A DNA stretch of 64,000 nt from Symsagittifera roscoffensis (Eukaryota; Xenacoelomorpha; Acoela; Convolutidae). The translations under genes and the position numbers were made by a program. This document shows positions 33,819 to 44,233 of the stretch, in pieces; within the stretch, counting starts at the first letter, position 1; the number at the start of each line of letters is the position of its first letter. The notes beneath the pieces are model-generated. The model ran no database searches and was not told the origin of the DNA. It saw nothing but the letters and a program-made list of their open reading frames with translations. The stretch spans positions 71,143,345 to 71,207,344 of the forward strand of contig NC_087062.1 in assembly GCF_963678635.1 (NCBI RefSeq), written 5' to 3'.

Positions 33819-34603
33819 TGTTCTGGAATTTTTATTTTTAAAATTTCGATTTGAAGGAGAACATTTCTGAGAAATAGAAATTAGACGGCCATTTTGAATA
33901 AAATAGAGAAAAATCAGAACGACGCCATATTTTGTGACGAACGGTTGTATCCGAGACGAGAAAATTACGGAGCCTCTTATCGTGGCAATAACACACGATA
34001 AGGACCTTAGTGACGGATATTTGTGGAGACGGAGGCTTCAGTGGGGGGAAGAGAAATACCACGGAACCCTCCCGGGACACGAAATATAGGAGATAAGAGT
34101 GTTGTCTCAAGAAAATCACGGGAGCGGAGGCTTGGTCCCCCAGAGACTGTTATATGTGAAGGGACTGTGTAAACTAGCCATAACAGTTGCTGTAATGTCC
34201 TAGATCTGAATTAAACACCGTTATTATTTAATATTTCAGAGCATGAGTAGATAGAGAAAGGAAAAGGTCAATCCATCTCCAATGGATTTAATATAAAACT
34301 GTCACACAAAAACATATAGAAATAGGTGGTTCGAGCCGTGTTTTTAATGACAATCACGTAGTCTGAGGATCCGAGACTCAGCTATGTGGTTGTGTTCGCA
34401 TGCAAACGAAAGCTGATCAAAAGTCGTTTGACTGATGGCCTAAAAATAGTAACTTTTTACTTTGCCCTAGACAGACCAGAAAATCAACTGGCAAGGTCGA
34501 GACGGTGAAAAACGAGTGGAATTAAGGTAACTGACGCCTGCCAGTCGTCAATAGGTACTTTTTCTACGCTCCGTCGCTGTGTGATATTTGGGCGAATGTT
34601 ACA
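33819..34603 (+). repeat. Element A 3' LTR
   Basis: About 785 bp, starting TGTTCTGG and ending GAATGTTACA. The start is inferred from the TGTT..TACA symmetry, because the matching 5' LTR start is in the gap. A TATAAAA box is at 34292-34298. AATAAAAT follows the LTR start at about 33898. Confidence 0.8.
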
Positions 34604-35195
34604 ATAGTGCAATTTGTTTTGCGAAAATCGGGCCCAAAATTTTACCCCAAAAATGGGTCATTTTGGCTTTTCTTAGTTATTAGAAAATTAGGCCAAAAGT
34701 ACTTTGTCGATCACAGGTATAATTATATCAAAATGAGCCCCTTACGTAGCCCAACAAACTTTAGCTTGAGTTTATTCTCCAAAACATTGTATAAATTATT
34801 ATTTTTTCTTGATAAACAAAATAGTCGTTTTTACTATATAAAATACCAATTTTTTATTTAAAAACAATTTTTAAACGGTTTGCGATTTTTTTTTGGAGAA
34901 TATACCCATCTTTGTTGGACTACGTAAGGGGCGCACTTTGATATATTTACATCTGAGATCGACCGGATATTTCTGGAGTAATTATCTATTAACTAAGGCA
35001 TGACAAAATGACCCAATTTCGAAGTGAAATAGTGGGCCCGAATTTCGCAAAACAAATTACACCATAATAATTGTGCTAAAACTTTAAACAAGTTTTGTCT
35101 TCATAAGTTTTTAGCTAAACTCAACCCAATTTGAGAAAAACTCGTTTTAAATATCAATTTTAACGCTTTCCTCCTGTTAATTTAAATCAGCACTG
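34604..35195. mobile_element. Mariner-type MITE, left part missing
   Basis: Diverged copy of 22941-23672. It starts at the equivalent of about position 131 of that element, directly after the element A LTR, and ends CAGCACTG followed by TA. Element A therefore inserted into this MITE; its first about 130 bp should lie on the other side of element A. Confidence 0.7.
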
Positions 35196-35264
35196 TATAA
35201 CTTGCCCATCAATTGACGTTTAGTTGTAGCGTTTTTTTTCGATTGACAAATAGAAGTTAAAGTT

Positions 35265-35473
35265 TGATAAAATGTTACTTTGTTGTAGCTAATTCTAAGT
35301 TAACACTATTAAGAAGGATAAAGAATTAAAGTTAAAACATTAAAACAATGAGAGATCATTCTCTCCGCCGGAGGGAATGGCCAGTGAAGGTCATATAAGA
35401 GTGACCTGTTATCTAAACCTAATTAAGCTAAATAAGGTTTGCAATAAATGCAAATCAAGATCCAAAGCACAAC
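35265..35473 (-). repeat. Element B 3' LTR
   Basis: 209 bp, starting TGATAAAATGTTAC on the plus strand. The purine tract AGAGGAAG (minus strand) lies at its inner edge. It matches 41789-42014 with substitutions and a missing 18-bp block. Confidence 0.8.
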
Positions 35474-35951
35474 CTTCCTCTAACCAGGAAAAGTTTTAAT
35501 TAGTGCCCGATAAATAAAATACGAAAAAAACTGAGTCTGAGTTCTTTCTCCCCCTTTTGGGGACAGAGAAAAAGATTTTATTGCACTACTGAGTAAGTAA
35601 CTGAAATTATCTAAAGCACCAACACTAGCACTAAGTAATGCACTAATAATTGAGGTTGAGGTTATCCGGTATCCAACGGATAGGATCTAAAAAGAAAAGT
35701 AAGGGGTAGAAAATCCAAAACCGAAATTATCGCCGCAGGTTAATGGGTGAAGAGGTGTGAGGTCGCGGAAGTTAGATAATTGGCTGAGATGAATTTTATT
35801 AAGGCAGAATGCGACGAGCAAAATATCGAATGAGCACTCCGAGTTACAAACAGTTATGCACACTAAGTCTTCCAACTCATATTTGTGGAAAATACAGTTT
35901 AGCACCGGTGTGTGAAATGAAAAGTACTCGAGAAGGGAATAGGTATTAAGA

Positions 35952-37352
35952 TTATCGTTTACAACTTCTATACTCATTTAAAAAGTTTTCAAGTTCAGCA
36001 ATAAAAAGTTCACTATCTAGTTCTGATTGTTCTCCCAAATTATCTACTGTCATCCTTAACGATTCATCAGTTGAAGAGGTGGAGGTTTGTTCGGGAGATG
36101 GTGAATCCGAGTCAATTAGGATCAACTCCGCCGGAGCCACGGCACTGTCTGCATCGTGAGTGGTGTTATCGTCTATTTCTATCACGATGGGGTTAGCTGT
36201 CGAACCAGAGGTTTCTTGAGATCTATCTACGGTATCTATAAAATACCTTTGACCGTAAAATTTCGGTGGTCCAACATTCCTACTAGAGCGTCGGATGGTG
36301 GGAGGAACTTTACCAGGTTTGTTGGTAGAGTCGTGAGTCGAGGTGCAGTCGTCCGAGGAATCTACTATCTCGTAAATCGGGAAGTCTGTTACTGTGCCCA
36401 AGTCCGTTGGATTACGATCGTCCTGAAGTTCCCGTGGCTTGATGATGGTTTCTTCCTCCACCTGTGTTGTAGTATTCTGTTCCTGTGCACTAGAGGTTCG
36501 GTTAGCGGGGATCATGCTTATTGGGCACTCAAATGTCTGGTCCCCAAATTGTTCTCCGTATTGGGCCGTATTGTCTTCTAAAACCTCAGATTTTATGTCA
36601 TTATTGGTTAGGCTAAAATTAGGGACAATTTCATTTTGAATATGAGTCGTGCATGAGTCGGAAATTAAACGCTCTCTGGCTACATCTCTACAAGGGAAAC
36701 CGCCCGCTATCCATTCCCATTCACTAGTATCCGAAATATCCGAACAAATTAGCATGGATTCATCTGAAGCTAGATAACCTGGAGGGGTTGACGACTTCTT
36801 TGAGCGGCGAGTTTGTCTTCGGACTGGCTTGGAGGATGTCCCGACACGCGTGTCCTTATCAGGTTATCGGAGGGGACCAGTTCAACTTATTTGCGAGTCC
36901 TAGGAATCGGTTTTTTCGGTTTTGGTTGTCGTCTCGAACCCTCCTGATTCTGACCTACTTCAACATTAGGATTAGGGAAAAAAGGGAATGAAATATTTCC
37001 TTTAAAAGTTCTGATTTTATTCGAGGTAGTTTTAGGAATTGCAATGTCCGACTTTCGTATTATTTTTTCGTCGGATTATTCTACTGTCGAATTAGACGAA
37101 TTTATGATTTTTTTGTTGAGTTCCTTATAGAATCAGTTTTGATTGATGTTACCGTTTGTTTTTTTGAAGGATTTTACCTTTGAAGGGAATTTGGAGGGGT
37201 ATTCTATCGGAATTGATATTCGAGGATGAGGCGTAGTCAGTGTCATAGCCCTTTTCGATCGGCTTTTGCTTCTTTTTCGCTACCAAGTCGTCCTTGTATC
37301 CATCCTCGAGTCTATCGTCCGAGTTCCAGTCATTTGCCCGTTCATTAGACAA
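35952..37352 (-). pseudogene. Element B integrase C-terminal tail
   Basis: The frame at 35952-36755 (267 residues) carries the RRSSRNVGPPKFYG motif typical of gypsy integrase tails; a further open piece at 37149-37352 is the upstream linker. The tail holds three SUMO-interaction-like motifs, each a hydrophobic core followed by acidic or serine residues: PIYEIVDSSDD (126-136), PIVIEIDD (189-196) and LILIDSDS (211-218). The region between (36756-37148) is broken by stops. Whether the tail was chromatin-targeting is inference. Confidence 0.65.
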
Positions 37353-37565
37353 TATAGATTTCCTTTGTCTAAAGTTCCCTTTGTCTAAAAGGAAGGTTTA
37401 CCAGAAGCTAATTGTTTCCAAATTGTATTTGGTCTTCTGTTATGATGAATTTCAAATGGAGAACATTTGAGTTTGGATTGGTAAGATGAACGTAAATTCC
37501 ATATAATCTTTGAAACGGCGTTTTGCAGTGTACATTTTTCATGTTCTTGTGAAATAGCAAGTAGT

Positions 37566-38599
37566 TTAAATTTTACGGTGTACCAATTTTTCGACTAATC
37601 CGTTGGAACGATGGTCACCTACTGTACAAAATATTATTTTATAATGGTTCGAATCACAGAATAATTTAAAATCTTGGTTTGTAAAGCAAGTCGCGTGGTC
37701 GACCCTTATTGAATACGGTATACCATGTAAAAATATATAATCCTGTAAAAATTCGATAACTGATTTTGCAGAAGTAGAAGACATAACTTTTGCCGACGGA
37801 AACTTGGAAAATCTATCAATGCAAAGAAAAATATATTTGTTGACCCCCAATAGGAATCCAAGGGTCCAGCGAAGTCTAAGTTAAGTTCTTCGTTTGGTTC
37901 CAATAATGGAGGAAGTTCACTAGTTTGTGAATTTGGGATAACAGTTGTCAAATTCTTACCCGCCGATGTGCATTCTGAGCAGTTTATGCCATGAAAGTAA
38001 AATTGCGTGTTAATATGAGGCCACCAGATGTATTGGGCCAAACACCTCATTCCGAATTGACCTGGATGAGTTTCATGGAGTGTCTTCATCATCGCGTTTC
38101 TCAGGGTAAGAAGTATAACTAGTTTACCGTCCATGTATAACAATCCGTCGGATTCGTGTAAATCTCTGGTGAAGTGTTTAAAGTAAGGGGAATTTGCATT
38201 TATCTTCTCCACTTTGTTTTGAAATGCTTTGACTATTGGGTTCGACACTGGGTCGTCTTCTGTCAAAAGGGCTACCAGCTTGGCGTTAAGGAGGATGTTC
38301 ACGTCCAAGGCTCGATCCGGCAACGTCAAGTTTTCACGGTGTTTTTTAACGAGATTAGCGTGGTCAGGTAATAGCGAGAGATCTAAATCTACTGAAATAC
38401 CGGAAGTAGAGGGATAAATTACAATATTCTTTTTATTCATATTAACAGTATCTACAATTTGTTTATCTACAGGCGAGTTAGTCAATCTACAATTAAGAAT
38501 TAAGAAGTAAAAAGAAATAGAAACAATTATTGGGTTCGTGTTTGAATAATCAGTTAGAATACAATTTGAAGTACAAAATTCCGTTCTATTGTGAACCAA
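37566..38599 (-). pseudogene. Element B integrase zinc finger and core, frameshifted
   Basis: The H2C2 finger is visible (HETHPGQFGMRCLAQYIWWP, then CSEC). The first catalytic Asp lies in ELNLDFAGPL. A frame change near 37800 separates it from the piece 37566-37850 carrying the second Asp (VDHATCF) and the Glu (SNGLVEK). The triad is preserved across frames. Confidence 0.8.
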
Positions 38600-40399
38600 T
38601 TGGGAAAGTCGAAATTATTAGTTTTAGTACTGACGCTATTAAGTAATTACGTAATTTAGCGTAATCGGAATTTTCCAGATTAGAACCAATGGCTGAGCAG
38701 GTAATTCTTTGTTTCTCCGACGGATTAATTGATTTGTTAATCTTATTATTATTTGCCACTACAAATTCTTCGTCGTAATGAGATATTGGGAGGGCTTTTT
38801 CAGATGGAATCCTAGAAATAAGGTCAGTGAAGCCCATATCCTTTCCTGCTAGATGTTTGATTGTAAAATTAAAAGGTAACAATCTGTCCACCCATCTTGT
38901 TAATCTACTATGATATGTTTTATTTCCTTGATTTGGTGAAAGGGCGGAAAGTAAAGCTTTGTGGTCAGTAATTACTTCAAATTCCGATCTGTAAAGGTAG
39001 TTTTTGTAGTGTTTGACGGCCCATACAACCCCTAACAATTCGAGCTCATTCGTAGAATATTTTGACCCGTGTGGGTTAAAAAAACGAGAGACAAAAGAAA
39101 TTGTTTTCCAGTCATTCCCATGGAGCTGTTCGAGGGAAGCTCCCAAACCATTATGAAACGCGTCCGTTTTTACTCTAGTGTTGCGTTTTACATCAAAATG
39201 GGTATTCTCTGTTAGATTTACAATTTCTTGTTTAATTTTCTCAAACGCTTTCGTATTGTCGTCGTTCCATTGGAAGATCGATTTCTTATTGAGAAGCGGT
39301 CGAAGTGGGCTTCCTAGAGAGGCTAAATTCGGGACAAACTTGATGTACTGATTTATAGATCCGAAAAACGATCTTAAGTTTTTTAGGTTCTTTGGAACAG
39401 GTAAGTCCTTTATTGCTTTCGATTTGTCGAATAAAGGTATAATTTCTGTTTTTGTGATTTTGAATTCCAACCATTCTATTTCTTTTTGAAAGAAGTTACC
39501 TTTTGACCATTTGACCGCGAAGTTCTATTTGTCCAGTATCGATAAAAATTTTAACACAATGTTCTTGTGGTCTAAAAATGTTCCTTTGGAAGTGATTAAA
39601 ATGTCGTCTAGGTAACAGTTGGTAAAAGGGTTAGAACCTAACGTACAATCCATTACTCTTTGAAATTCGTTAGGCATATCGCCTAGTCCGTAAAAGCCGG
39701 TTAAAATTTGGTAAGTACCCGTAATATCACCGCCCACGATACTAAAATTGCATTGATTGCTAGTAAATTTATCTAATGCAAGTTGACTGTATGCTTTTTC
39801 TAGGTCTAAATTAGTAAACCACACTTCTCCAACAGAATCATTAGCAATTTGCGCCGCGACGTTGTTTACCAGTTCGTGGATGTTCGGCATTTGGTATTTG
39901 TTTTTGTAGATTTGTTTATTTATAAACTTTGAATCCAAAGCTAACTTGATGGATTTGTCTTTTTTGCAAGTAATGATAATTCGACTGATAAAACGATCTT
40001 CGTCACAGTTTCTAGTTTTATAATATTTACCTCGTCTTTTAATCTGTTGAGTTCTGTCTTAACAGAATCCAGTAAATGTAGGGGGACTCGTGTTCCTTTT
40101 AGTTGGATTGGTTTTAGGGGTTCGTGAAAATGGGTGATTTTCATCTGGTTTTTAATTTTTCCAATCTGAAGGAATAAATTTTCGAATGTTTTTGATATGT
40201 TTAGAATTTCCCTATTGTTGTCTGTTTGAGAGATGGAATTTATTGACTTACACTGTTTGTTAGTCTGGAAATGCGGGAAGTATTTCTGTGAGACTTCTAT
40301 CCCCATTTTTGGTAGATTGTCATTTCTCTCGTGTCCCTCGGTCAAAAAGAAATGACAGTCGTTGTCTGACCAGCCGTTTGAGAAGATCGGAAGTTTCAT
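38586..40399 (-). pseudogene. Element B reverse transcriptase and RNase H
   Basis: 40399-39941 is the N-terminal RT region; 39938-39525 the palm, with TNLDLEKAYSQ and the active-site YLDD; 39470-38586 the thumb and connection (FFGSINQYIKF), then RNase H with STNELELLGVVW and VITDHKALLSAL. Frame changes separate the pieces. In RNase H the usual DAS motif reads TDAFHNGLGA. Confidence 0.85.
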
Positions 40400-40456
40400 C
40401 TTTCCAGAAATGTTTATGGCGTTATCCGTGAATCTACAGTAAAGGTCCTTGGTTGC

Positions 40457-40741
40457 CTAATTCACCGGATAGATTTTCAAGTAAGGGTCTCGTAGTTTCA
40501 ATTCGTGTAACACGTTTTTCTTGAGGAAGCTGACCGGGCTAGCTGAATCAACTTGTATATTTAAAATAACTTGATTTTCTTTTCCGAGGCCAATATTCAA
40601 TAATTTCTTCAATCCTTTTCCGTCTTCTTCAAAAATTGTAGTTACGTTTAATACAGAATAATCGTCGTTTTCGCTTTGTCCAGCTTCCAACCATGCCTTT
40701 ATTACGCCACAACATTCAATATTTATATGGTCTATATTCAC
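40457..40741 (-). pseudogene. Element B aspartic protease
   Basis: About 95 residues with IQVDSASPVSFL, corresponding to the catalytic D-T/S-G-A motif of retroviral-type proteases. The usual Gly after DS is Ala here, so activity is questionable. It lies between gag and RT as expected. Confidence 0.65.
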
Positions 40742-41789
40742 ATCCGTAGTATCCGACGGATTAAAATCTGTATTATCTACAATTTGGCTATTTACAATGC
40801 TTACATTTTCACGTCGAGATCTACAAAGTCTGGTAAAATGACCTTTATATTTGCAAGAAGTACAGGTAGTGTCCCTTGCTGGTAGTACAGGTAGTGTCCC
40901 TTGCCTTTTGAGAAGATTCCGTTCCGCCGCACTTCATACAGTTCTTGCTTTTTTCGATATTGAGAGTTGGTTCTCTTTTAACGTTAAAGTGGCTGTGTCA
41001 TTCATGTACGAATGATCCGTTGGATTTAAAATTGTTTGTTAGCTTTAGGTGATTTAAAATTCCCTTTTCATCTATGAGTGCTACGTTTAGTGCTTCTCGT
41101 GGGGGAAGGGTTTCTGTTAGCAGTTTTCTTTGGGTGTCGTAGTTTTTCCTATTGTTTATGAAAATGTCTCGTATCGACTCTTTTTCTCCTGCGGTTATGT
41201 CGCACTTTTTCGCCATTTCTGCTAAGGCAAACAAAAATTGTTCCAGCGATTCTCTATCCCGTTGTTTTCGGTTTAGCAGTTTATGTCGTTCAAATGTGAC
41301 GTTTGTCTTTCGTACGAAAGCGATCGCTAGGGAGTTCCAAAATTCCTTAAAAGAGATTTGTAAGATTTTCACCTTGCTAAATTTTTGTCCGAAAATCCTT
41401 TTTGCTTCGTTTCCCAATGCTAGATATAGAACTGATCGTAACTTTTTATCAGCTTCCTCTAGTCGCATTCCATTGAATTTCTTGGTTTCAGATTTGATGG
41501 AGGCTGATTCCTCTTCGTCATATCGTCTTTGTTCTTGGGTGTTTCTCTCCCTTCTCGACTGTCTTTGGTTATCTGTTTCACCGTCCATCGGATTTTCAAA
41601 ATTTGAAAGTTGAGGGTGATGTCTCTCCGAAGGATTTAGTAAGTTTTCTATGTCTATGTTCTCTTTAGCAAGTATAGTTAAGTGAAACAAATCGCACCAT
41701 TCTTCCCAGGGAACGGGGGGATCTACAGTATGGTTTTGCCAAAATGAAGGTGTTCCTCTCACGTTAGATTCGTTATTTGACTGCGCCAT
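40742..41789 (-). pseudogene. Element B gag with zinc-knuckle remnant
   Basis: The open part 41789-40998 (263 residues) is capsid-like: FWQNHTVDPPVPWEEW, a charged linker, then a capsid C-terminal-like helix region (ESLEQFLFALAEMAKKCD). Downstream in another frame is a CCHC knuckle, CTSCKYKGHFTRLC (CX2CX4HX4C). A directly repeated 20-base block GTACAGGTAGTGTCCCTTGC (around 40862-40905), with a 4-base spacer, lies just before it and accounts for a frame change. The start ATG straddles the LTR and primer site. Confidence 0.8.
41779..41788 (-). promoter_or_regulatory. Element B primer-binding site (tRNA-Ser type)
   Basis: On the minus strand the LTR ends CA and is followed at once by TGGCGCAGTC, complementary to a tRNA-Ser 3' end (GACTGCGCCA), as used by the 17.6/297 group of gypsy elements. 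These bases also form gag codons 1-4. Confidence 0.7.
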
Positions 41790-42014
41790 GATAAAATGTT
41801 ACTTTGTTGTAGCTACTGCTAAGTTAAAACTATTCAAAAGGATAAAGAATTAAAGTGAATTGGTCGGTAAGCTAAAACATTAAAGCAATGAGAGATAATT
41901 CTCTCCGCCGGAGAGAATGGCCAGTGAAGGTCAGATAAGAGTGACCTGTTATCTAAATCTAACTAAGCTAAAAAAAGTTTGCAATAAATGCAAAATAAGA
42001 TCCAAATCACAACA
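41789..42014 (-). repeat. Element B 5' LTR
   Basis: 226 bp, TG..CA ends on both strands. It carries an 18-bp block absent from the 3' LTR. Confidence 0.8.
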
Positions 42015-42114
42015 AAGTTTTTCCTTTTTCTGCGTTAGATTTTTGATTCAAAATATCGAAAAGAAAATGCACAATATCATTTTGGTACGTTTCAAGCAGC
42101 CTTTGTTTTTGTCA

Positions 42115-42202
42115 CATTTTTTTGAATTTTCAAAACAATTTGAGAAAAAGCGTTTAAATTTTCGAATGTTGTTTTATGTCTGAATAATTAAAATCAGCAC
42201 TG
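42115..42202. mobile_element. Mariner-type MITE right-end relic
   Basis: ACAATTTGAGAAAAAGCG followed, after diverged sequence, by AAAATCAGCACTG and TA. It matches the right end of 22941-23672. The left part is unrecognisable. Confidence 0.45.
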
Positions 42203-43145
42203 TAAGTAACAAAAACCGTGCTTTTTTGTTTTTCACTCTTTTGCGGCAATTACTTTTTTGATTTAATTTGGGTTTCTATAGCTAATAGTTAAAGGTAGTA
42301 AATGTAGTTTTTGAAATGACACCGAAGCTTCTCTTAGATTGCAGATCAATTCCTGAAAAATTGTATCTTTTTTAGGTCAGATACAAAAAATTTTTTACAC
42401 ATGATTTTTGTGTTTTATCCCCGATACGAGCAGTTTCGTTCTTTTGTTGATGAATTGTCTTTAGAAAAAACTGATTATCTCAAATTTTTTTCGTTTTTCA
42501 AATTTAGATAAAGGCCGCTTTATTTAAGGATGAACTGATTTGATTTTTGATTTTCAACATGTAATAAATGAGTAGTTGGGTTTGCTGCAAGTTAAATCTT
42601 ATAAGAGGTTAAATAGTTGTTTTTATTTCACTACAGATCAGTTTTTAACAGACTATCGATCAAATTGGTTAGCTTGAAAAAAAGTAAGTGAAAACTTGCA
42701 AAAATCTTGTTAGTTTATGGACTTTTATGCATCCGGGGCTTGTTGTTTTGTAGATTGAAAAACTCCGTAACCAAGAAATATTTTTAAATGAGGTAAAAGT
42801 CAAGATTTTTAGGAGAAACCGAAATAGTTTGGGGAGTAGCTAGGAAATCTTCCTGTAGCCAATTATTAAATAAGAAACTTCGGAATTTCTACGTTCGATC
42901 GTAACTGAAAATACAAAACTGCTCGATTGTCAGGGCAAAACTCTGATTGTTTTGACTGCCTTTTAACTAATTTCGAATAGTTTGTGGCGAAAATTTTTTA
43001 ACAAACTATGAATTTTTGACTGATAAGCTCAAAAATTAAGTCTTTCATTTTTAATCGCTTGTGGAATTTCAACGCTCCCTTTGTTCTTCTTTTGTTCTTT
43101 ACTTTCCTTTGATCGTTCCGACAAAATTTTAACATGTTTAAAGAC
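42203..43145. other. No supported gene
   Basis: AT-rich. A decayed Helentron-type 3' end on the minus strand lies at about 42913-42965 (CTGCTCGATTGTCAGGGC then TTTGACTGCC). Nothing else recognised. Confidence 0.4.
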
Positions 43146-43260
43146 CTGTCTCGGGAATCCAGGAACATACAGACACAAAACTGTGCGCCTATCCGGTGCA
43201 CAGTTTGGCCTCGTAATGAAGTTTTTGATGAGACTATGAGGCGACGCTGCACACAATTTC
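43146..43260 (-). CDS. Possible internal exon, unknown gene
   Basis: On the minus strand TTTTTCTCAG precedes, and GACAG|GTCTTT follows, a 115-nt segment of balanced composition open in two frames (one gives CAPDRRTVLCLYVPGF). The donor is weak beyond GT and no partner exon was found. It contains the complement of a 20-base sequence also present near 19124, so it may instead be part of a dispersed repeat. Confidence 0.25.
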
Positions 43261-43666
43261 CTGAGAAAAATAAACCGTAGTTCATTTTAAAGTTCAAATT
43301 CTTTATTTTAAATATTTTAACGCTCAGTTGTCGTCTAATTCACCTGTCGTCTTAATGTCATGTCGTTACCAAGCACCAACTAGTCCTTACTCTGTATACT
43401 CATACCTCGCGTTCCATAAATTTTATGAAAGCTTATCGATAACTTGGGTTGCATTTTGGTGGCATCAAATTTTAGGTACCCTAGAAAATTGATCTTACCA
43501 TGTATAAAAAGGTATCATATTTGGAGTTTACTGATAAGTTTCTAAGCTATCTCAATTTTTATTCAACCAAAAACAGCTCTGTTACAGCTCTGTTATAAAA
43601 TTCTCTAGAAAGGTTTAAATAACTTTCGCTTTTTTTTCGATTTGCGACTCTTCTTTTGTACCGTAA

Positions 43667-44233
43667 ATGGTGCGAAGTTCAGCTTCGTCTCTGTCTTTTA
43701 ATATAATTTTCAGCCTACTTCAATCTCATATGCTAAATGACAAACAAATTACGAGTTCCTATAACAAAACACAAAAGGCGTCAAAAGTTACGATTAGTTT
43801 TTGTTTCCCAACATAGTTTTTGTTTCCCAACCGGTTCATTACACAAAAAACGAGCTTGGTGTAATACTACAACGTAACTTTTTCTCCAAAGTAAGTCGCT
43901 TAAAAAAATGCTCAGTTGGTGGATGTTTTGGTATATCTCCATGCTCTGGCAATTTAATAGCATCTGTAGCTGTCGTTTTGTTGCCTAGAGTTAGTTGAGT
44001 GCCAAGCGACCGTTCTATTCCAAGGATGCAAGATTTCGATATAAATATCGTAAATGCAATTCTGGCACTTTAAAATTTTTTATTTTTTAAGAGTCGATGA
44101 GCAAATTTACTTTCTCGCGGTTTGACTTTTGATTTCTGTTTAGCTTCAGTTCTTTTCCTTTGTTAAAAGGAAGGCAAACTCCACTATCGAACAGCAAAAG
44201 CGTAAAGGTCACGAAAACCTAATCGTCTTCTAG
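43667..44233 (+). CDS. Possible small gene, 3' exons
   Basis: A TATAAAAAGG box is at about 43504. Candidate exons are 43798-43890 (CGATTAG acceptor, AAA|GTAAGT donor, phase 0) and 44150-44233 (TAGCTTCAG acceptor, phase 0, ending TAG), encoding KNELGVILQRNFF and KANSTIEQQKRKGHENL segments. An ATG at 43667 opens a different frame. A 19-base direct repeat (AGTTTTTGTTTCCCAACAT) disturbs the first exon. No known family. Confidence 0.25.

Larger units (their letters stand above)
23938..34603 (+). mobile_element. Element A: LTR retroelement with integrase-macro polyprotein and no visible reverse transcriptase
   Basis: Direct LTRs (24138-24864, partial, and 33819-34603) flank a structured leader, a long integrase reading frame (27832-31095) and a second frame (31538-32971). 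The LTR ends fit TGTT..TACA. I find no Gag, protease, reverse transcriptase or RNase H anywhere between the LTRs, although the N-terminal part of the integrase frame resembles the linker that normally follows RNase H in Ty3/gypsy Pol. The element inserted into a mariner-type MITE, whose right part continues at 34604. LTR near-identity indicates a recent insertion. It could be an internally deleted copy, or a non-autonomous lineage that uses reverse transcriptase in trans. Confidence 0.75.
35265..42014 (-). mobile_element. Element B: degenerate Ty3/gypsy retrotransposon
   Basis: 6.75 kb, minus strand, bounded by short LTRs (35265-35473 and 41789-42014) and a 5-bp target duplication AAGTT (35260-35264 and 42015-42019). 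Order in transcription direction: 5' LTR, tRNA-Ser-type primer site, gag, protease, reverse transcriptase, RNase H, integrase, polypurine tract AGAGGAAG, 3' LTR. The LTRs have diverged (an 18-bp indel plus substitutions) and the coding region is split by several frame changes, so it is inactive. Confidence 0.85.

Noticed and set aside
33656-33841. 61-codon frame before the 3' LTR as a separate gene
   Set aside because: Too short, without context, and running into the LTR. Noted only for its shared nucleotide motif.
36156-36581. Plus-strand frame of 141 residues opposite the element B integrase tail, and the similar frame at 41152-41613 opposite gag
   Set aside because: Antisense to recognised retroelement domains.
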